From Telmatactis stephensoni (taxonomy: Eukaryota > Cnidaria > Anthozoa > Actiniaria > Isophelliidae), in the NCBI GenBank assembly GCA_029948255.1, contig JALIZF010001799.1, positions 124,001 to 188,000 on the forward strand: a stretch of 64,000 bases of DNA, read 5' to 3'. Positions 45,001-56,831 of this stretch are shown one piece after another (within the stretch, counting starts at the first letter, position 1; each line of letters starts with the position of its first letter). The notes beneath the pieces were generated by a model. The model saw only the letters and a list, made by a program, of their open reading frames with translations. It was not told the DNA's origin and ran no database searches. The position numbers and the translations under genes were made by a program.

Positions 45001-48000
45001 CATTTTCTAAATGAATGTGATCCAAGTCACTTATAGCAATATATTGAAATCTTAAATTGTAAAAAGACCACCTCTCTGCTGCAACCACACAATCTATGTC
45101 CATGCATAGTGGGCATTACAGAGGGGTTTTACAGCTGTATTAAACATGCATTAAATTTTTTTCTTAAAACAAGATAAAATTAAATAGTGAATTTGAATTC
45201 CAGGAATGTATATGGATGTGTTTTCTTTAGGATTAAAATGAGTGTTTTACTGGATTAACACTTATCAGGCTGTCAGGAACTTAAGGTCTAAAATCTAGCT
45301 AATCTGAGGTATAAAATGATTGCATAAATTAACTGTATATCAGCCTGTTATACCAACCTTCTGTAAAGACTTCATATACTCAATATCACTACCAAATGAC
45401 AGATATTCATTCTCAATTTGCCAAGCAATAATTGGACCATCATAACAAAACTATAAATTAAACAATAAACAGGCATTAAAAACTAATTCATAAGGCAAAC
45501 ACAATGAAAATTGCCCCCATGACGAGTGTCTTTATATCTCATAAAGATTCGTCCTAATTTACATCAACTTTAACCTCAATTTTCTCCAAGATAAATGAAG
45601 ATATTTTTGATTTTCTTTTAGAGAACAACTCTAATATGTGTTGGAGTTTTTTAAGCCATATAAAGAACTCGAGATTGTGTTTTATCGGTATAAAGATCCA
45701 AGCCGTATATATCTGATAAAACACTCTCTCTCGTTCTTTATACTATAAATGTACATGAAGCAGTGTCTTTAAAACTAGCAAAACTGATTATTATATTAAT
45801 TTTGTTGTTTTTGAGTTGATACCTTTTAGCAGTAAAAATCATGTGTTGCCATACCCAACTTGGTAAGACTTGGGACCATTTTCAAAATCTCTGATGATCA
45901 TTCTCATTTTTTTAATATAAATTTTAGGAGTTCCGGACCCCCAAGATTTATATAAACAATGCAATTTGGGTAACTAATTAAAAGTATATACTTCCTATAG
46001 CAACATAGGAATTCATAGGGACAGGGTGTCTACTGTAACTATATTTGTTATGCCTTTTAATACTATAATACTAAAAACTGACAGTACTCACTTGGTGTTT
46101 AACTAGAATGGGTAATAGTTTGTTAAAGTATTTCTCAACAGCATTAAGGAAGCTTGGATCAGAGGTCCGTAGATTTCCTTTTGTTTCTTCAAGCAACCAA
46201 CTAAACCAAGAAAGGAACAGAGAACATGAGAAATTCTACTATGGAGTAAAACATAGTCTAAAAGCTACTTAACTTTAAGTTTGGGTTACCTGTGGTGGTG
46301 AATAGCAAAGGAAACCCAACACCAGTTCCTTTTTGTTTACACAAATCAAATGCTAAGCAATTCTAGTTTTGCTTAGAGCAAATACAAACTAATTTGTATA
46401 TTTCTGTGTGTTTGCTTTGGGAGATCTGTCTTGACCACAGGAAGCCCATGAAATATCTATTCCAACAAAAATATGCCAAACTTTTATTATTTAGGAGATT
46501 TTATATCTCATTGTGCAGTTTAAATATAAAAATACAAACATACACCAAAAGATATCATAAAATCTTAATTTAAGCTATTTTTGTTTTATTTCAAGAAATC
46601 TGATATATTATTTGGATTTCCTGTGGTCTTAAATTGTAAATTTGAACTATAATGATGCATCTTCAATATCTTTTGGCTTCCAGGGTGTTTGTTTAATACC
46701 TATCTATTACAGTACGTACAGAATAGAGCAGTTATTTTACGAGTGTGAAATGGACCATGGCATGCCGTGTCCTGTGTCAGTACCATGTTGTCTATAAAAA
46801 CATTTGAAATTCCTGCAATAACTGTTTGCCATGACTGCATGTGCAGTACCATTTACAGTTATACAAAATCTACTCAATAAAAGCTACTGTAGCTTAGACA
46901 TTCAGGTTTGAGTTTAAACATTGCTTTCATTATAAGTTGCCTTTCTATTTGTTTATGATTTTTGCCAAATATTTTCTTAAGAATTTGTACCTCAAAAAGG
47001 GCTCCTTGGCCCAATAATTAACATTTCACCTAATGGTGTTAGTTGGTCATCGAGGTACTAACAATATATACATGTACAATGTGTGTATTGCTGCTATAGA
47101 TTTACCTTGGAAGACCTCCTAAATCCATTTCTCCATCAATAAAGGGTCCTGGTCTGATAATTACATATAACCCAAGCTTGTGAGCTTCTTTTATAAAAGA
47201 TCTAAATACAAAATGGAAGCATTAAGAAAAACACAAGCATGGACTGTCCTTTAAATTGTTAGTCTCCCTCGTAGCAGCTACCAGTGTACTGGGAGACTAT
47301 TAAATTGATCTGACCTGGAATCACCCCTGTCAAAATTTAGTAGACAGGATAAAATGATGTAATTGTTCTGATTAAGGTATTTGATGCTTTCAAACTTTCC
47401 ACCCATTTACTACCATTTATTGTTGAAGTGTGACCTGTGAAGGTCAAAGTCTCGATTCAAAACTAGCGAGCACTTACATGGATGTTAGTCAAATCACTCA
47501 TGACAACCAATACAAATAGCGATTCTCAAGAAGAATGTCTCAAATTTGCAAGGAAAGTTTAGAAAAATATAAAGTATTATTAACTTTTATTGTAAATTCA
47601 AGGCATTTTTTCTTGGTAATTGCAATTTGTATTGGTTGAGTGACTTGATTGACATCCATCTGATGTATTAAGTTTCAAAATAAGATTGAGCTTCGCAGGT
47701 CACACTTCAATAATAATCATGGTAGTCAGAACATTTTTCCTCTCAAGAAAGCTCCCCCTCCCATACCTAGCCAGTAGGACTGACTATATAAAGATAATAG
47801 AATTAATCCAAGGATTATATACATGATTACTTACACTATATCATATCTGTGTTCTTTAAACTTCATTGAATCTTTCACTTCCTCATGTATATTCCAAGGT
47901 ACATACCTAGTTTTGTAGTTCATAGAACTTAGTAATACATCAAGTCTTCAGTCACAAGTAAATTGTTAGTCCAAGTTAAGCGAAGGGGGGAATGGAAGGT

Positions 48001-49366
48001 TAAAGGGAAAAATAAGAAAAGGGAAGAGAAGGAAGGAGTAAATTTCCTTTCATTCCTTTTTTATAGCAGTTTTTGTTGGATTGTAAAACAAACTTGTCAT
48101 ATATGATGGTAACCGTGCCCTTTTCATAGCCTGCATCACGTCTGGAATTATACTCTCATTTAGCCATCTGCATAACAGTAACATGAATCATATTCTAACT
48201 TCTGGTTTCAAAAAGAAGTTTCTGATTGGCTAATATAACACTGTGTATCATTGGGTGTTTTCTTAGAATCAGCTGCACGCACCAAGTGGCACAAAACAAC
48301 ATCCAATATAAGAAATAGTGTTAGAATGACCTTCACAATTTAGCCAATCACAAACATCATGATCCAGAACATTGTGCAAATGGACTAAACAAAAGGGATT
48401 TTTTTTTTGGCTTAACTCCAGAATAACTGGCCATGTTTTGAGACAAAAGAGCCTTTTGTGTTTTTGTATTGTTTTCAAAGAGTGACATCACTTTAGTACA
48501 TTTATATGGGCCAGGTATTCTGAAGTTACTCCAATTTTTGCGCATGTGATGCAGGCTACCTTTCTAAAGTCACATGAAAACTGCTTGATCTCCTTTCCTT
48601 CTCCATCCTGCTTTCTTATATTCTATATTGAAAGCTTAAATACACAATTTGCTGAAACAGCTGTCAATGGCTAATTTTATACAGTTTCAAAAGTAAAAAC
48701 ATAATATGGATACTTCTTTAAGGCTGACACCCCTGCATGATGGACACCCATTTCATGGATACCCATCTATAACACCTCTCTAAAACGAAATGGATAACCA
48801 AAATAAAAAGCTAGCACCCCACTGGCAATGCTGTTAAAACTCTATAATTATTCATGAATTCTTTTGGAGAAACTTAAAACTACCATAGTTTCTAAATCAC
48901 GACAACTTTGCTCAAATATAAGAAAAAAGTTGGCTTCCTACGTTGTTACTGTGTTAAGTCCCATTGCTTTCAGTTTAGATAAACGATCACTCCAATATTC
49001 AGGAACAACACGAAAATAGTGCATTGATCCACCAAGAATTGTGAACGGCTTTCCTTGAAGTTTAAACTGTCTTCCTGAAATCTCAAGAGAAGTGACCACT
49101 TTTGGTGATTCCTCCGTTACGTGGCCTTCTGTAGGCAACTGTTTTGGACCTTCACGAGATTTCGAGGATCCCAAGTCCATAATATTTGGTGCCAAGAACC
49201 AAATTCCTGCCACCACGAGAAGGAGAACGACTGTTAGAGCACGCCGACTTTTAGAAAACATTGCATGGTACAGGACAAAAAAAAGTCGTCTGGGACTAAT
49301 CATTGCCTTAAAGAGATACTTAGGCACTAGCTTGGTCTGTTTACAAGAAGATAAACCAATCTCCAC
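36080..49366 (-). CDS. GH35 beta-galactosidase-like protein (GLB1L2/L3 type), 16 exons found, nucleophile Glu replaced, one frameshift
   Basis: Exons on the minus strand: 48942-49366, 47835-47906, 47106-47201, 46092-46200, 45358-45450, 42440-42527, 41951-42021, 41401-41551, 40804-40881, 40277-40369, 39724-39774, 39218-39267, 38184-38336, 37729-37836, 37095-37183, 36080-36320. They total about 1,968 bp (about 656 residues), near the 636 of human GLB1L2. A membrane segment ([19 protein letters not shown]) near the N-terminus suggests a signal anchor. GH35 landmarks are [25 protein letters not shown] and IENEY (acid/base Glu kept). The nucleophile motif, usually EF/EY.TGW, reads SQFWLGW with codon CAA. 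Exon 15 has one extra base near 37,130; without it the frame would run into exon 16. A final exon after 36080 was not found. The family cleaves terminal beta-galactose; activity here is doubtful. Start 49366 is the longest choice; 49303 and 49264 are alternatives. Confidence 0.85.
36385..36425. repeat. Short perfect palindrome
   Basis: AGAGACTATAATACTAGTATTATGGTCTCT is a hairpin sequence about 60 bp upstream (on the minus strand) of GLB1-like exon 16. Confidence 0.6.
36953..36996. repeat. (GGAT)n microsatellite
   Basis: An impure run of GGAT/GGGT tetranucleotides in intron 15 of the GLB1-like gene. Confidence 0.85.
37885..38160. repeat. (GACT)n microsatellite followed by (GAAT)n
   Basis: About eleven pure GACT units lie at 37974-38020 within a longer impure GACT region. 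GAAT/AAAT-type repeats follow at about 38085-38160. The run is in intron 13 of the GLB1-like gene. Confidence 0.9.
38460..39200. repeat. AAC/CAG-rich low-complexity stretch
   Basis: Impure CAA/AAC/CAG triplets with MITE remnants near 38,821-38,950 (GGCATGGTATGGTTATGG). It gives several spurious Thr/Asn-rich ORFs. It is in intron 12. Confidence 0.75.
40048..40134. mobile_element. Short MITE, TTCCATTTTTCCGTGCGTCT ends
   Basis: An 87 bp palindrome pairing TTCCATTTTTCCGTGCGTCT with AGACGCACGGAAAAATGGAA. A diverged copy is at about 51719-51877. Confidence 0.8.
41360..41383. repeat. Poly-C tract
   Basis: About 20 consecutive C residues in intron 8 of the GLB1-like gene, possibly the solo end of the poly-G element family. 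Confidence 0.7.
43327..44911. mobile_element. 1.58 kb element with about 45 bp inverted ends, containing repeat family X copy 2
   Basis: The left end AGGCCATTTGCACGATAGCG...CAACTACCAGAATGC pairs with GCATTCTGGTAGTTG...CATGCAAATGGCCT on the right, with TA adjoining each end. Family X copy 2 (43890-44840) fills most of the interior. It lies in intron 5 of the GLB1-like gene. Confidence 0.7.
43890..44840. repeat. Dispersed repeat family X, copy 2
   Basis: A match to 26106-27820 lacking the 708 bp MITE, so it preserves the empty site near 44,505. Confidence 0.85.
47411..47735. mobile_element. Palindromic MITE-like element in intron 2 of GLB1-like gene
   Basis: ACTACCATTTATTGTTGAAGTGTGACCTG on the left pairs imperfectly with CAGGTCACACTTCAATAATAATCATGGTAGT on the right. 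Inner blocks such as CTTGCAAATTTGAG-type segments also pair. Confidence 0.6.
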
Positions 49367-49776
49367 TCATAACTGTTTCCATGACTCGACTCTTATCTTT
49401 GCAAGCACTTTGCTTTGCAAAACAACTGTCTTCATGCGACAAATCATGACTGTGAGGGGACTAGAGAGGAAATCACTCACTACGAGAAAATCACAACTTG
49501 TTTAATTTCATCAGCTAAACTCAATACGGACATTTCTGTTTCTGCTTTTGGTGTTATTATAAAATGTTTCTGGTGTGTGTTTATTTTTCATTGTGAAATG
49601 TTTAAAAAGCTGTCATTTTTTATGAGTGCTACCCCTCCCCTACTAGGGTTTTATAAAATGATAATCGTGAGAGACTGGGGCTTAAGCGCCAAGATGTAAA
49701 AAACGCGGAGAAGTTTTTCAAACGCTTTGTGGTTTGTAAGGTTTTTGAAGCTTTTTTGATCGTCATTTAATTCAAA
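49367..49776. promoter_or_regulatory. Shared upstream region of GLB1-like (-) and CATSPER3 (+)
   Basis: The two start codons diverge with about 410 bp between them, so both promoters must lie here unless untranslated first exons exist elsewhere. No TATA box or defined factor site stands out. The promoter role is inferred from gene arrangement only. Confidence 0.45.
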
Positions 49777-52700
49777 ATGTTTCCTACTATCAGTGCAAAT
49801 TTGGCTGATGTAATCAGGTAAGTGAATTCAGTCATCTTGAGTGAAATTAAGTTAAATAGGATGTAATCAAAATTGCTGAAATCTGCCAAATTATGACGAA
49901 TATATCTTTGCTCTTTTAATATGTTTTATATTAAAAAAGCAAGCCTTACAACAAATTTGTTAGAATTATTATCATTTTCTTTGAAATCTTCAGAGCTCAA
50001 AAGAAACGTCGTCGTTTTGACGAAAAATTTCACAAGTTTATCCAAAAAATCACGACGGTAGGCCAAAACTAGTACTGAAAACTGGGTGCAGCTTTTCATC
50101 TAAAGCTAAAGTTTTTGATAAACCTATAAACCCCTAAATTATCTTTAATTTTTAATTTCCAGAGTAACCTTTTTAATGGATTCATCATGGGAATTATTGT
50201 ACTCAATGCGTTGTGTATTGGTCTAGAAACTGTGGACGAAATTCAACAAACTGAAGCCAACACTTTCAAGATATTGGACGAGTTTTTCCTGGCTATCTAC
50301 ACTATGGAGTTTTTGATGAAGGTCTACGCAGAGCCTTCTTTTTACTGGAAAAGTAGCTACAATATTTTCGATTTTACCATATTGTTGACATCGTACATTC
50401 AAGTTATAATGGACGAGTTGAAAGTGGGCGATAACCTCCTCACGCCTTTGCGTCTTTTGAGAGGTAATTGCGAGTCGCGATGCGAGTATGATAGGCCCGC
50501 AAATGAACCCAGAAAGGACTGCAAATGAAGCCAAGGGAAAATAGAGAGTAGGTCAAGGCACTATAAAGTCAAATTAGTTTTTGTTATAACATTGGATTAT
50601 AAACTGATCTCAATCAATGGCATAGCTAGCGAATAGGCTTGCAGGTCCGTGCTTACAAACTTTTTCAATCTCTTGCGAGATAAATATAATCTAAGTCGAA
50701 TATTCTTTTCAGCCGTTTTACCCTTCATTCAAACCTTTTCTTCTTTTCGGTTATTCAATCATTCCGTTCTTTGACCATTAATTCAGACTTTCTTTTTGTC
50801 GTTCATTAATTCAGACTTTCATTCAAATTTTCTTTCGATTCCTCCAATTGTTCATTCATGCAGACCAGGATGCAGACTTTCTTTTCATTTATTCGAACTT
50901 TCTTTCGATGGAACCAGTCAGTCTGATTCAAATTCTTTCAAAGGTTGCTTTTTTGGTTTGGGACCGAATTTTGGGGTATATTTTCGGTCTCCCTTCAGAG
51001 TCGCGGCGGTGCACATACCCAACCATATGCATTTTCTGTTCAAGTGCCGCCCCCCTTGGGATACGCCCCTGTCGATAGAGTGTCAATTTGCTTAATTAGT
51101 AGTGCCCAGTTTATGTCGTTTATTGAAATCACTATAGAGCGGTTTTCATAAACCCGTGAAATACACTTTAGCGTATCAGGCACTACTACACTCTAATTCC
51201 TTTGTTTTCTATTGTATTTATCTGACTATTGCACTCTAACTAGTACACTTTGTTTCACTGGCTAACGAAAACCACTCTAGCAAAATTGGACAAAGGACAA
51301 CAATAAATTAGCATAATTTATCACTATTTTGTACTATAAATTTGTTGCACGCGTGTTTGAGCAGTCTTATGTAAAATAAATTAAAATACAAAATATATGA
51401 TATACAAATCGAAGCTAATGCTTACAATAAGCAAGATAGAGACTTCAGGATATTCATCTTTCTTGCAGTTGCCCGTACATTACGTACCATCTCATTCATA
51501 GAAGGACTGCAAGTACTTGTCACGGCTCTCATCGATACAATACGTCACTCTGTCGTCAATGTAGTCATATTGTTGACTATGTTGATGGGGTTCTTTGCGG
51601 TTGTTGGATACTACATTTTTGGCTACGAAGAAGAAACAGGAGACAAGAAACATTGGGGAATCTCAGTACTTCCATGCTAACGCTCTTCACATTCGTCACG
51701 GTATTCACGTAGCAAACCAATTCCATTTTCCGTGCGTCTGCACAGATGGACGGCGTTAAAATGCAGAGAGACCAAAAATTACCCCGTGAGACAAAGTCGA
51801 ATGGCGTGACTGTTGTTCTTACCACATTTTGACTTCTTTTGTAAATCTATTAGAGTACAGACCCACGGAAAAAGGAATCTATTGGTTCTATATAATATTT
51901 AATGAAACATTTAATTAAATATTTCAGCCAATTAAAGTGCGCGTTAGATTCTTTGACGTCATCTACGCGTGTGTACTGTAATCACACAGTTCTCGACCAA
52001 TCAGAGCTCGTGTAATATACCAAGTGTGGCAAGGGCTACGTCGACCCTAATCCGAATAATTTTTTTTCTCCGTTTTCGGACCTTAGACAAAAGATTTTTT
52101 CTAGATAATTTTATTTCTTGTTATAAATTGAGAAATTTTGTTTTGATAGGTAGACGGCTGGACAGATATTCAGAAGGACTTGGACAAACGACCCTACAGC
52201 CAGTGGTTCACCATCACTTTTATATTCCTCGGACACTTTATTTTTACCAACTTGTTTATTGGGATTATTATTATGGTGAGATTTGTCGCGTTTTCTCAAC
52301 TAATCTGCTGTTCTTTCATCACGATAAAGCAGTTTTCGCATGAACAGTTAGACCGCAGTGTGCCGTGAATAGTGTAGATTTCATAGAGTGGATTTCGTAT
52401 GACTTTGAAAAACTACGGCACGGTCACGGCACGGCACGGAACCTCGCCTGCTGATTTCTTCGCAAATTTGTAAAGAAATCAGCAGGCGAGGTTCCGTACC
52501 ATGGCCAAGTCATACGAAATCCACTCTATGACTGTGATAGAGCAGATTTCGTGTGAGTGCGAAACGGACCGTGTCGTGCCATGACCGTGTCAGTGCCGTG
52601 ATATCGATAAAAACGTTCGAAATTCCTGCCGTAACCGTGCCGTGACCAAGCGGTGCCGTTTTCACAGTCATAGGAAATCTACTCTAACCGCACGGTCAGG

Positions 52701-55700
52701 CACGGTTACGGCAGGAATTTCGAATGTTTTTATAGACAACACGGTATGAAACCTCCACGGCGTGGCGTGGTCTATTTCACACTCATACGAAATCCGCTCT
52801 AGTCAGTGATATTCACAATTCATTCATAATGATATTTCTTTATGTCTGTGATATTGAGTGAGCAAAGGCAAAGGCTAATGTTTTACTTCGAAATCGCGGG
52901 GAGTGGTTACCCAGTCTCCCGAGCCAGAGGCTCATGTATCAAGCGTTCGAAGGTGCGCCCTCTACCCCCTCTCTCCATCAGTGCTCCGTTTTAAGGGTAT
53001 TTAAAGCTAATTAAAGCTACTAGACAAGGCGCAAAACTGAAAATGTCGATCGCAAAAAGTGTCGAAGGCATTTAAGGGTAGAGGCTGGTAGCATAACTAT
53101 TCTAAACTAATTTTTCATGCTGAATCCGAATTTGACTGTTACCAAGACATATTCTGCAATCTTATACGTGTAAATGACATATTTTGTGAATTGCTACAGT
53201 CATCAGTTCTACTAACGGCTTTTTCATGCATGTAATTCCAATAGTTTCCAAACTTAAAAACAATGACCATAGCTGGAAAGAGCACATCACAATTAGTAAA
53301 ACTGTGAAGTTTAAAGGATATCAGTTGAAAAATCAAGGAGATACGAATTTTCAAAAAACGAATATTTGTATGAAAACACTTACAGTTATGCAAGAGATAC
53401 CAACAAATTTCAAATTTTGAAAATTCGTATCTCCTTGATTTTTCAACTTATATCCTTCAAACTTCACAGTTTTACTGATTTTGATATGCTCTTTCCAGCT
53501 ATGGTCATTGTTTTTAAGTTTGGGAACTTTTGGACTTTACATGAAAAAGCCGTTAGTATGAAATGACTGTAGCAATGCACAAAATACGTCATTTACACGT
53601 ATAGATTGCAGAATACGTCTTGGTAACAGTCATATTCGCATTCAGCATGAAAAATCAGTTTAGAATAGTTATGTTACCAGCCTCTACCCCAAAATGCCTC
53701 CAGGTGTCTGATTTAATTTTCGAAAATGCGCCTTGTCTATACACGGAAAGGAAAGAAGTCGAAACAAGGATGTGAAGTCATTGGGGATCGAACTAGGGAC
53801 CTCTTGCACCGAAGACCGCGCACTAACCAACTGTGCCATCCTTGCTCCTAAAGATATAAAGATATATAGCTCTCACTGTAGTGATATCTGTTCGTGATAT
53901 GTTGCGTGCGCTATTACAATAGTAGTCTTTGTGTTCGTGATAATACGTACGTTATCGTGATATGTCTTTATGTCTGTGATATTGAGTGTACTATCACTAT
54001 AGTGATATCTGTTCGTGATATGTTGCGTGTGCTATTGCGATAGTTGCCTTTGTTTTCATGATAACACGTGCGCGATTTTTAACGGTCTTTATATTCGTGG
54101 TGATAAAGCTGTTCGTGTCCCACGAAATTTTCATATGAGTGTAAAAATGGTACTGCTACGGAATGACATTATCATGCCGAGAATTGTGAATGAACTCACA
54201 ACCATTTTGGTAATTGGTCAAGAGTAAGTTGCTGAATTCGTGGAGTGAAAAACGGAAGCATGGTCAATAAAAACTGTATCGAGCCACCTTAAGATAACAT
54301 ACAAATTGTGCTGTACAACAGACCGTTCTTTTTAATTCTAGAACATTCACGAATCAACGGAAAAGTTCATAGAGCAACAGAGACAAGAGAAAGAAGCTGT
54401 TTTACAAGTATGTTACTTGTACACTGCAAGCTCAATATAACGAAGTGTTAGGGAATTGAAATAATTGGTTCGTTATAATGGGGGTTCGTTCTAATGGGGT
54501 TAGCGTTAAATCAGGGTTCGTTATATAAGATTTCACTGTATAGGGCTCCCTTTTCTTTCTAATATTTAATTTCTTTGATCTGCTGGTTCCCTTCCTTTTT
54601 TGCCAATTCATTCTCATTTTACCCTCTCCGCATTCCTCTGTCGCATATATATATAGCCTATTGTTATATTTTTTAGCATTCTCATTTGCTTTTATCTTTA
54701 TGTTACAGATGAAGAAGGACTACTTATTCAAGCGACAGCATGAGGACGTTAAAAGAATGGTAGAAAAGCAGGTTAGTTTCGATTTAATTGAAAACGGAGT
54801 GTCTAATCTTCCGAACACATTCTATGGCAGTTATGTAACCTGAGGGTGAGGAATCTCTCCTACATTTTGAGCAGCCAGGGATGTCGTCTTTCATTTTAGG
54901 GGTCAAAACCCTCTCGAGGACACCAGAGACTAAGCCAGTACCTTTTAGGGCGTTTTAAATAATAATAATAACTTTTATTGAGATCAACATTGCAATTGCC
55001 TTAAGAAGAAAAACAATTGAATTACGTTATTTCAGTAAATAAGATAATCTCATAAACTTTATAGAGTGCATTTCATATGTCTGTGAAATAAGATCAAGTT
55101 ATTTGAGCCTATTTAGTTGCTATTTGGTCACTAGCATTGAACCAGAACTTTCTTATAATAGCAATACACTGAAAGAAACGATAAAGGTTTATTTGAAGTA
55201 ATAAAGTAATTAAAAGCTATTATGCAAAGTCATTTGACTCAATTCTCTTGTGTATTTGATGTCTCCAGTGTATTGCTATTATAAGAAAGTTCTGGTTCAA
55301 TACTAGTGACTAAAGAGCAACTAAATAAGCACAAATAACTTTGATCTTATTTCACAGACGTATGAAATGCACTCTAAGTCGGATGAAGAACTAATAAGGT
55401 GTTCGAGGATTCTATGAAAAAATGTTACAATTTTTAGGGTAAACATCATGTGTTGCCACGCCCACCTGGATAAGAAGACCCAGGTACCTTTTAGAGGTCA
55501 TTTCCAAAATTTCCGAAGAGCCTGGCCTACCCTTCTATATAAAGGAGTACTTCCCCCCGGACATAAACGGATCACTGTCCTTTCATTCGATTATATTGCA
55601 GCTTATACATACTATTACTACTAATATCTTACTTTTACCCTAACAGAAAAGCAGCCAGTTTGCTAATTTTGAAGAGATGACGCAAAGCTATAAGGAGACC

Positions 55701-56831
55701 CTTCGTAATGATGACTTTGTGATCATGAGTGATCCATGCACAAATCCAACATGGATAGAAACGTTTCTTACTACCACAGATCACTTGGATGTCTACATGT
55801 TCAGGTAAAAACACCATGTACTCTCAGTCTCAGTAACCGTTGCCCTCTTGGCTCAGTTGGTTGAGCGTCGGTCTTTTTTCGTGCGGGAGGTCGTGGTTCG
55901 ATTTCCCGGCGGGAACAAAACTCATTGTCTTAAAATGATCGGAAAGAACGTGTTTCCTTTGTAATTACAAATGATTAAACGTTCACGTTTTCTTGGATAA
56001 GGACATTAAATCGTAGACTCTTTTCAGGGTCCCCTTTACTCCTTTGCAAAATGAAATCACGCAAAAATATTTGGTCTTTTCACGCGTCACGGATAATTCA
56101 AAAATCTCTTTCACGTTCACACACACACACAAACGAATCAAAAGTTGCTTTCACGTGTCTTTTCTCTACACTTCTAAAATCCCGAATTCAAATAAAGCTG
56201 TGGTATTTCAAAGATACAATAAATATTAAGCTCTGGGCTGAGCACTTACAGTTCTCTTAGAGAGGCTTCTCTAACAGAAGAAATGTATACGAGCAATAGA
56301 CCGTAATGATGGTCTCTTGATACGATCTCTTTGGTAGAAACTGCTTGATTGCTCTTGAGAGGTTTTTCAAAAACATTCTGAGAAAAAGGGAAAAATCTTG
56401 CCGCATTTATCCTGCATGGATTTACATCTTGATTTCAAGTTTAAAGGGGTAGGGTTGACCATAAAGTGGGAGGGGGAGTGACAGGAATGGCTTGTCCAAG
56501 ATGAGTGGTGGCAAATACCACTCTCCCAATCATAACCTTTCATCCCCCTAGAGAATAATAGTTAGGATGAATTTTCTGACCAACTTTACATTCATTTCCT
56601 TATTTTCGCTTTCCATTCATTCTTTTTATTTCCTATGACAACAGGTGTCAACAGCTACACTTCAAAATTGCCAGTGTTCTAGCAGATATGTGCGAGAGGA
56701 AGCTAGCCAGACCTGAGGGAAACCTGCTATCAAGACTGCAGCAATTAGCAGCGACAGGACAAAGTTCACCAGCTAAGCCATCTGGCTTTGCTCAGGTTGC
56801 AAAAGCTGCATTTAGTGCAAAGACAAATTAA
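49777..56831 (+). CDS. CATSPER3: CATSPER3-like sperm cation channel subunit, one frameshift in exon 4
   Basis: Exons: 49777-49817, 49994-50057, 50163-50463, 51469-51700, 52150-52275, 54342-54407, 54709-54771, 55647-55804, 56645-56831, all with GT..AG borders. The product would be about 412 residues (human about 398). It has six membrane segments: S1 FIMGIIVLNALCIGL, S3 NIFDFTILLTSYIQVI and an S4 with repeated Arg (LRLLRVARTLR). The pore region carries TFVTVDGWTD, matching the CatSper3 pore T.DGWTD. A cytoplasmic coiled coil rich in Glu/Gln/Lys follows S6. CatSper is the alkaline-activated calcium channel of the sperm flagellum, a heterotetramer of CATSPER1-4. In exon 4, near 51,655, one base is missing: the frame before reads HWG then stops, the frame after gives the pore helix and joins exon 5 in phase. 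This is either a base error or a damaged allele. Confidence 0.87.
50540..51130. other. Intron 3 low-complexity TTCATTC/TTTCTTT stretch
   Basis: A pyrimidine-rich, imperfectly repeated stretch (TTCATTNATTCAGACTTTC units, about 50,700-50,910) inside CATSPER3. No coding signal is present. Confidence 0.5.
51134..51290. mobile_element. Diverged TA-type MITE
   Basis: TATAGAGCGGTTTTCATAAACCCGTGAAATACAC on the left and GTTTCACTGGCTAACGAAAACCACTCTA on the right are imperfect inverted ends of the GAGTG/GAGCG family. Confidence 0.6.
51719..51885. mobile_element. Diverged copy of the TTCCATTTTTCCGTGCGTC MITE
   Basis: The left end TTCCATTTTCCGTGCGTCTG and the right end AGTACAGACCCACGGAAAAA are those of 40048-40134. 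It starts about 20 bp after the donor of CATSPER3 exon 4. Confidence 0.65.
52386..52526. mobile_element. TA-type MITE, GAGTGGATTTCGTATGAC ends
   Basis: A 141 bp palindrome with GAGTGGATTTCGTATGAC / GTCATACGAAATCCACTC ends and flanking TA. The inner hairpin is CCTCGCCTGCTGATTTCTT / AAGAAATCAGCAGGCGAGG-like. Confidence 0.8.
52540..52798. mobile_element. TA-type MITE, CACGGCACGG-rich
   Basis: The ends GAGCAGATTTCGTGTGAG and CTCATACGAAATCCGCTC are flanked by TA. The internal GGCAGGAATTTCGAATG block and its complement suggest a partly duplicated element. Degenerate relatives occur at about 38,821, 46,737 and 62,300. Confidence 0.7.
52915..53848 (-). mobile_element. tRNA-derived SINE (inverse), split by MITE at 53021-53739
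   Basis: The tRNA-like head is at about 53770-53848 (GGGGATCGAACTAGGGAC, CCAACTGTGCCA on the plus strand) and the tail is at 52960-53020. Together they match 30716-30900 in inverse orientation. Confidence 0.75.
53021..53739. mobile_element. Palindromic MITE, TAGACAAGGCGC ends, TAC duplication
   Basis: The same ends and internal order as 26775-27482. It is flanked by TAC on both sides (53018-53020, 53740-53742). Confidence 0.85.
54890..55560. mobile_element. Degraded poly-G element interrupted by a MITE
   Basis: TTTTAGGGGTCAAAACCCTC, GTACCTTTTAGGGCG and, beyond the MITE, AGGTACCTTTTAGAGG and CTTCCCCCCGG resemble the interior and end of the element at 28462. It lies in CATSPER3 intron 7. Confidence 0.5.
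55064..55374. mobile_element. 311 bp palindromic TA-type MITE
   Basis: The ends GAGTGCATTTCATATGTCTG / CAGACGTATGAAATGCACTC are flanked by TA. Nearly the whole element folds back on itself (for example AGAACTTTCTTATAATAGC). Confidence 0.85.
55843..56000 (+). mobile_element. tRNA-derived SINE in CATSPER3 intron 8
   Basis: The head contains TGGCTCAGTTGGTTGAGCG (A-box-like) and GTGGTTCGATTTCCCGG (B-box-like). A non-tRNA tail follows (AACAAAACTCATTGTC...). An irregular anticodon arm makes a working tRNA unlikely. Confidence 0.7.

Noticed and set aside
55843..55920. Functional tRNA gene
   Set aside because: The A- and B-box-like motifs are present but the anticodon arm is irregular, and a SINE tail follows.
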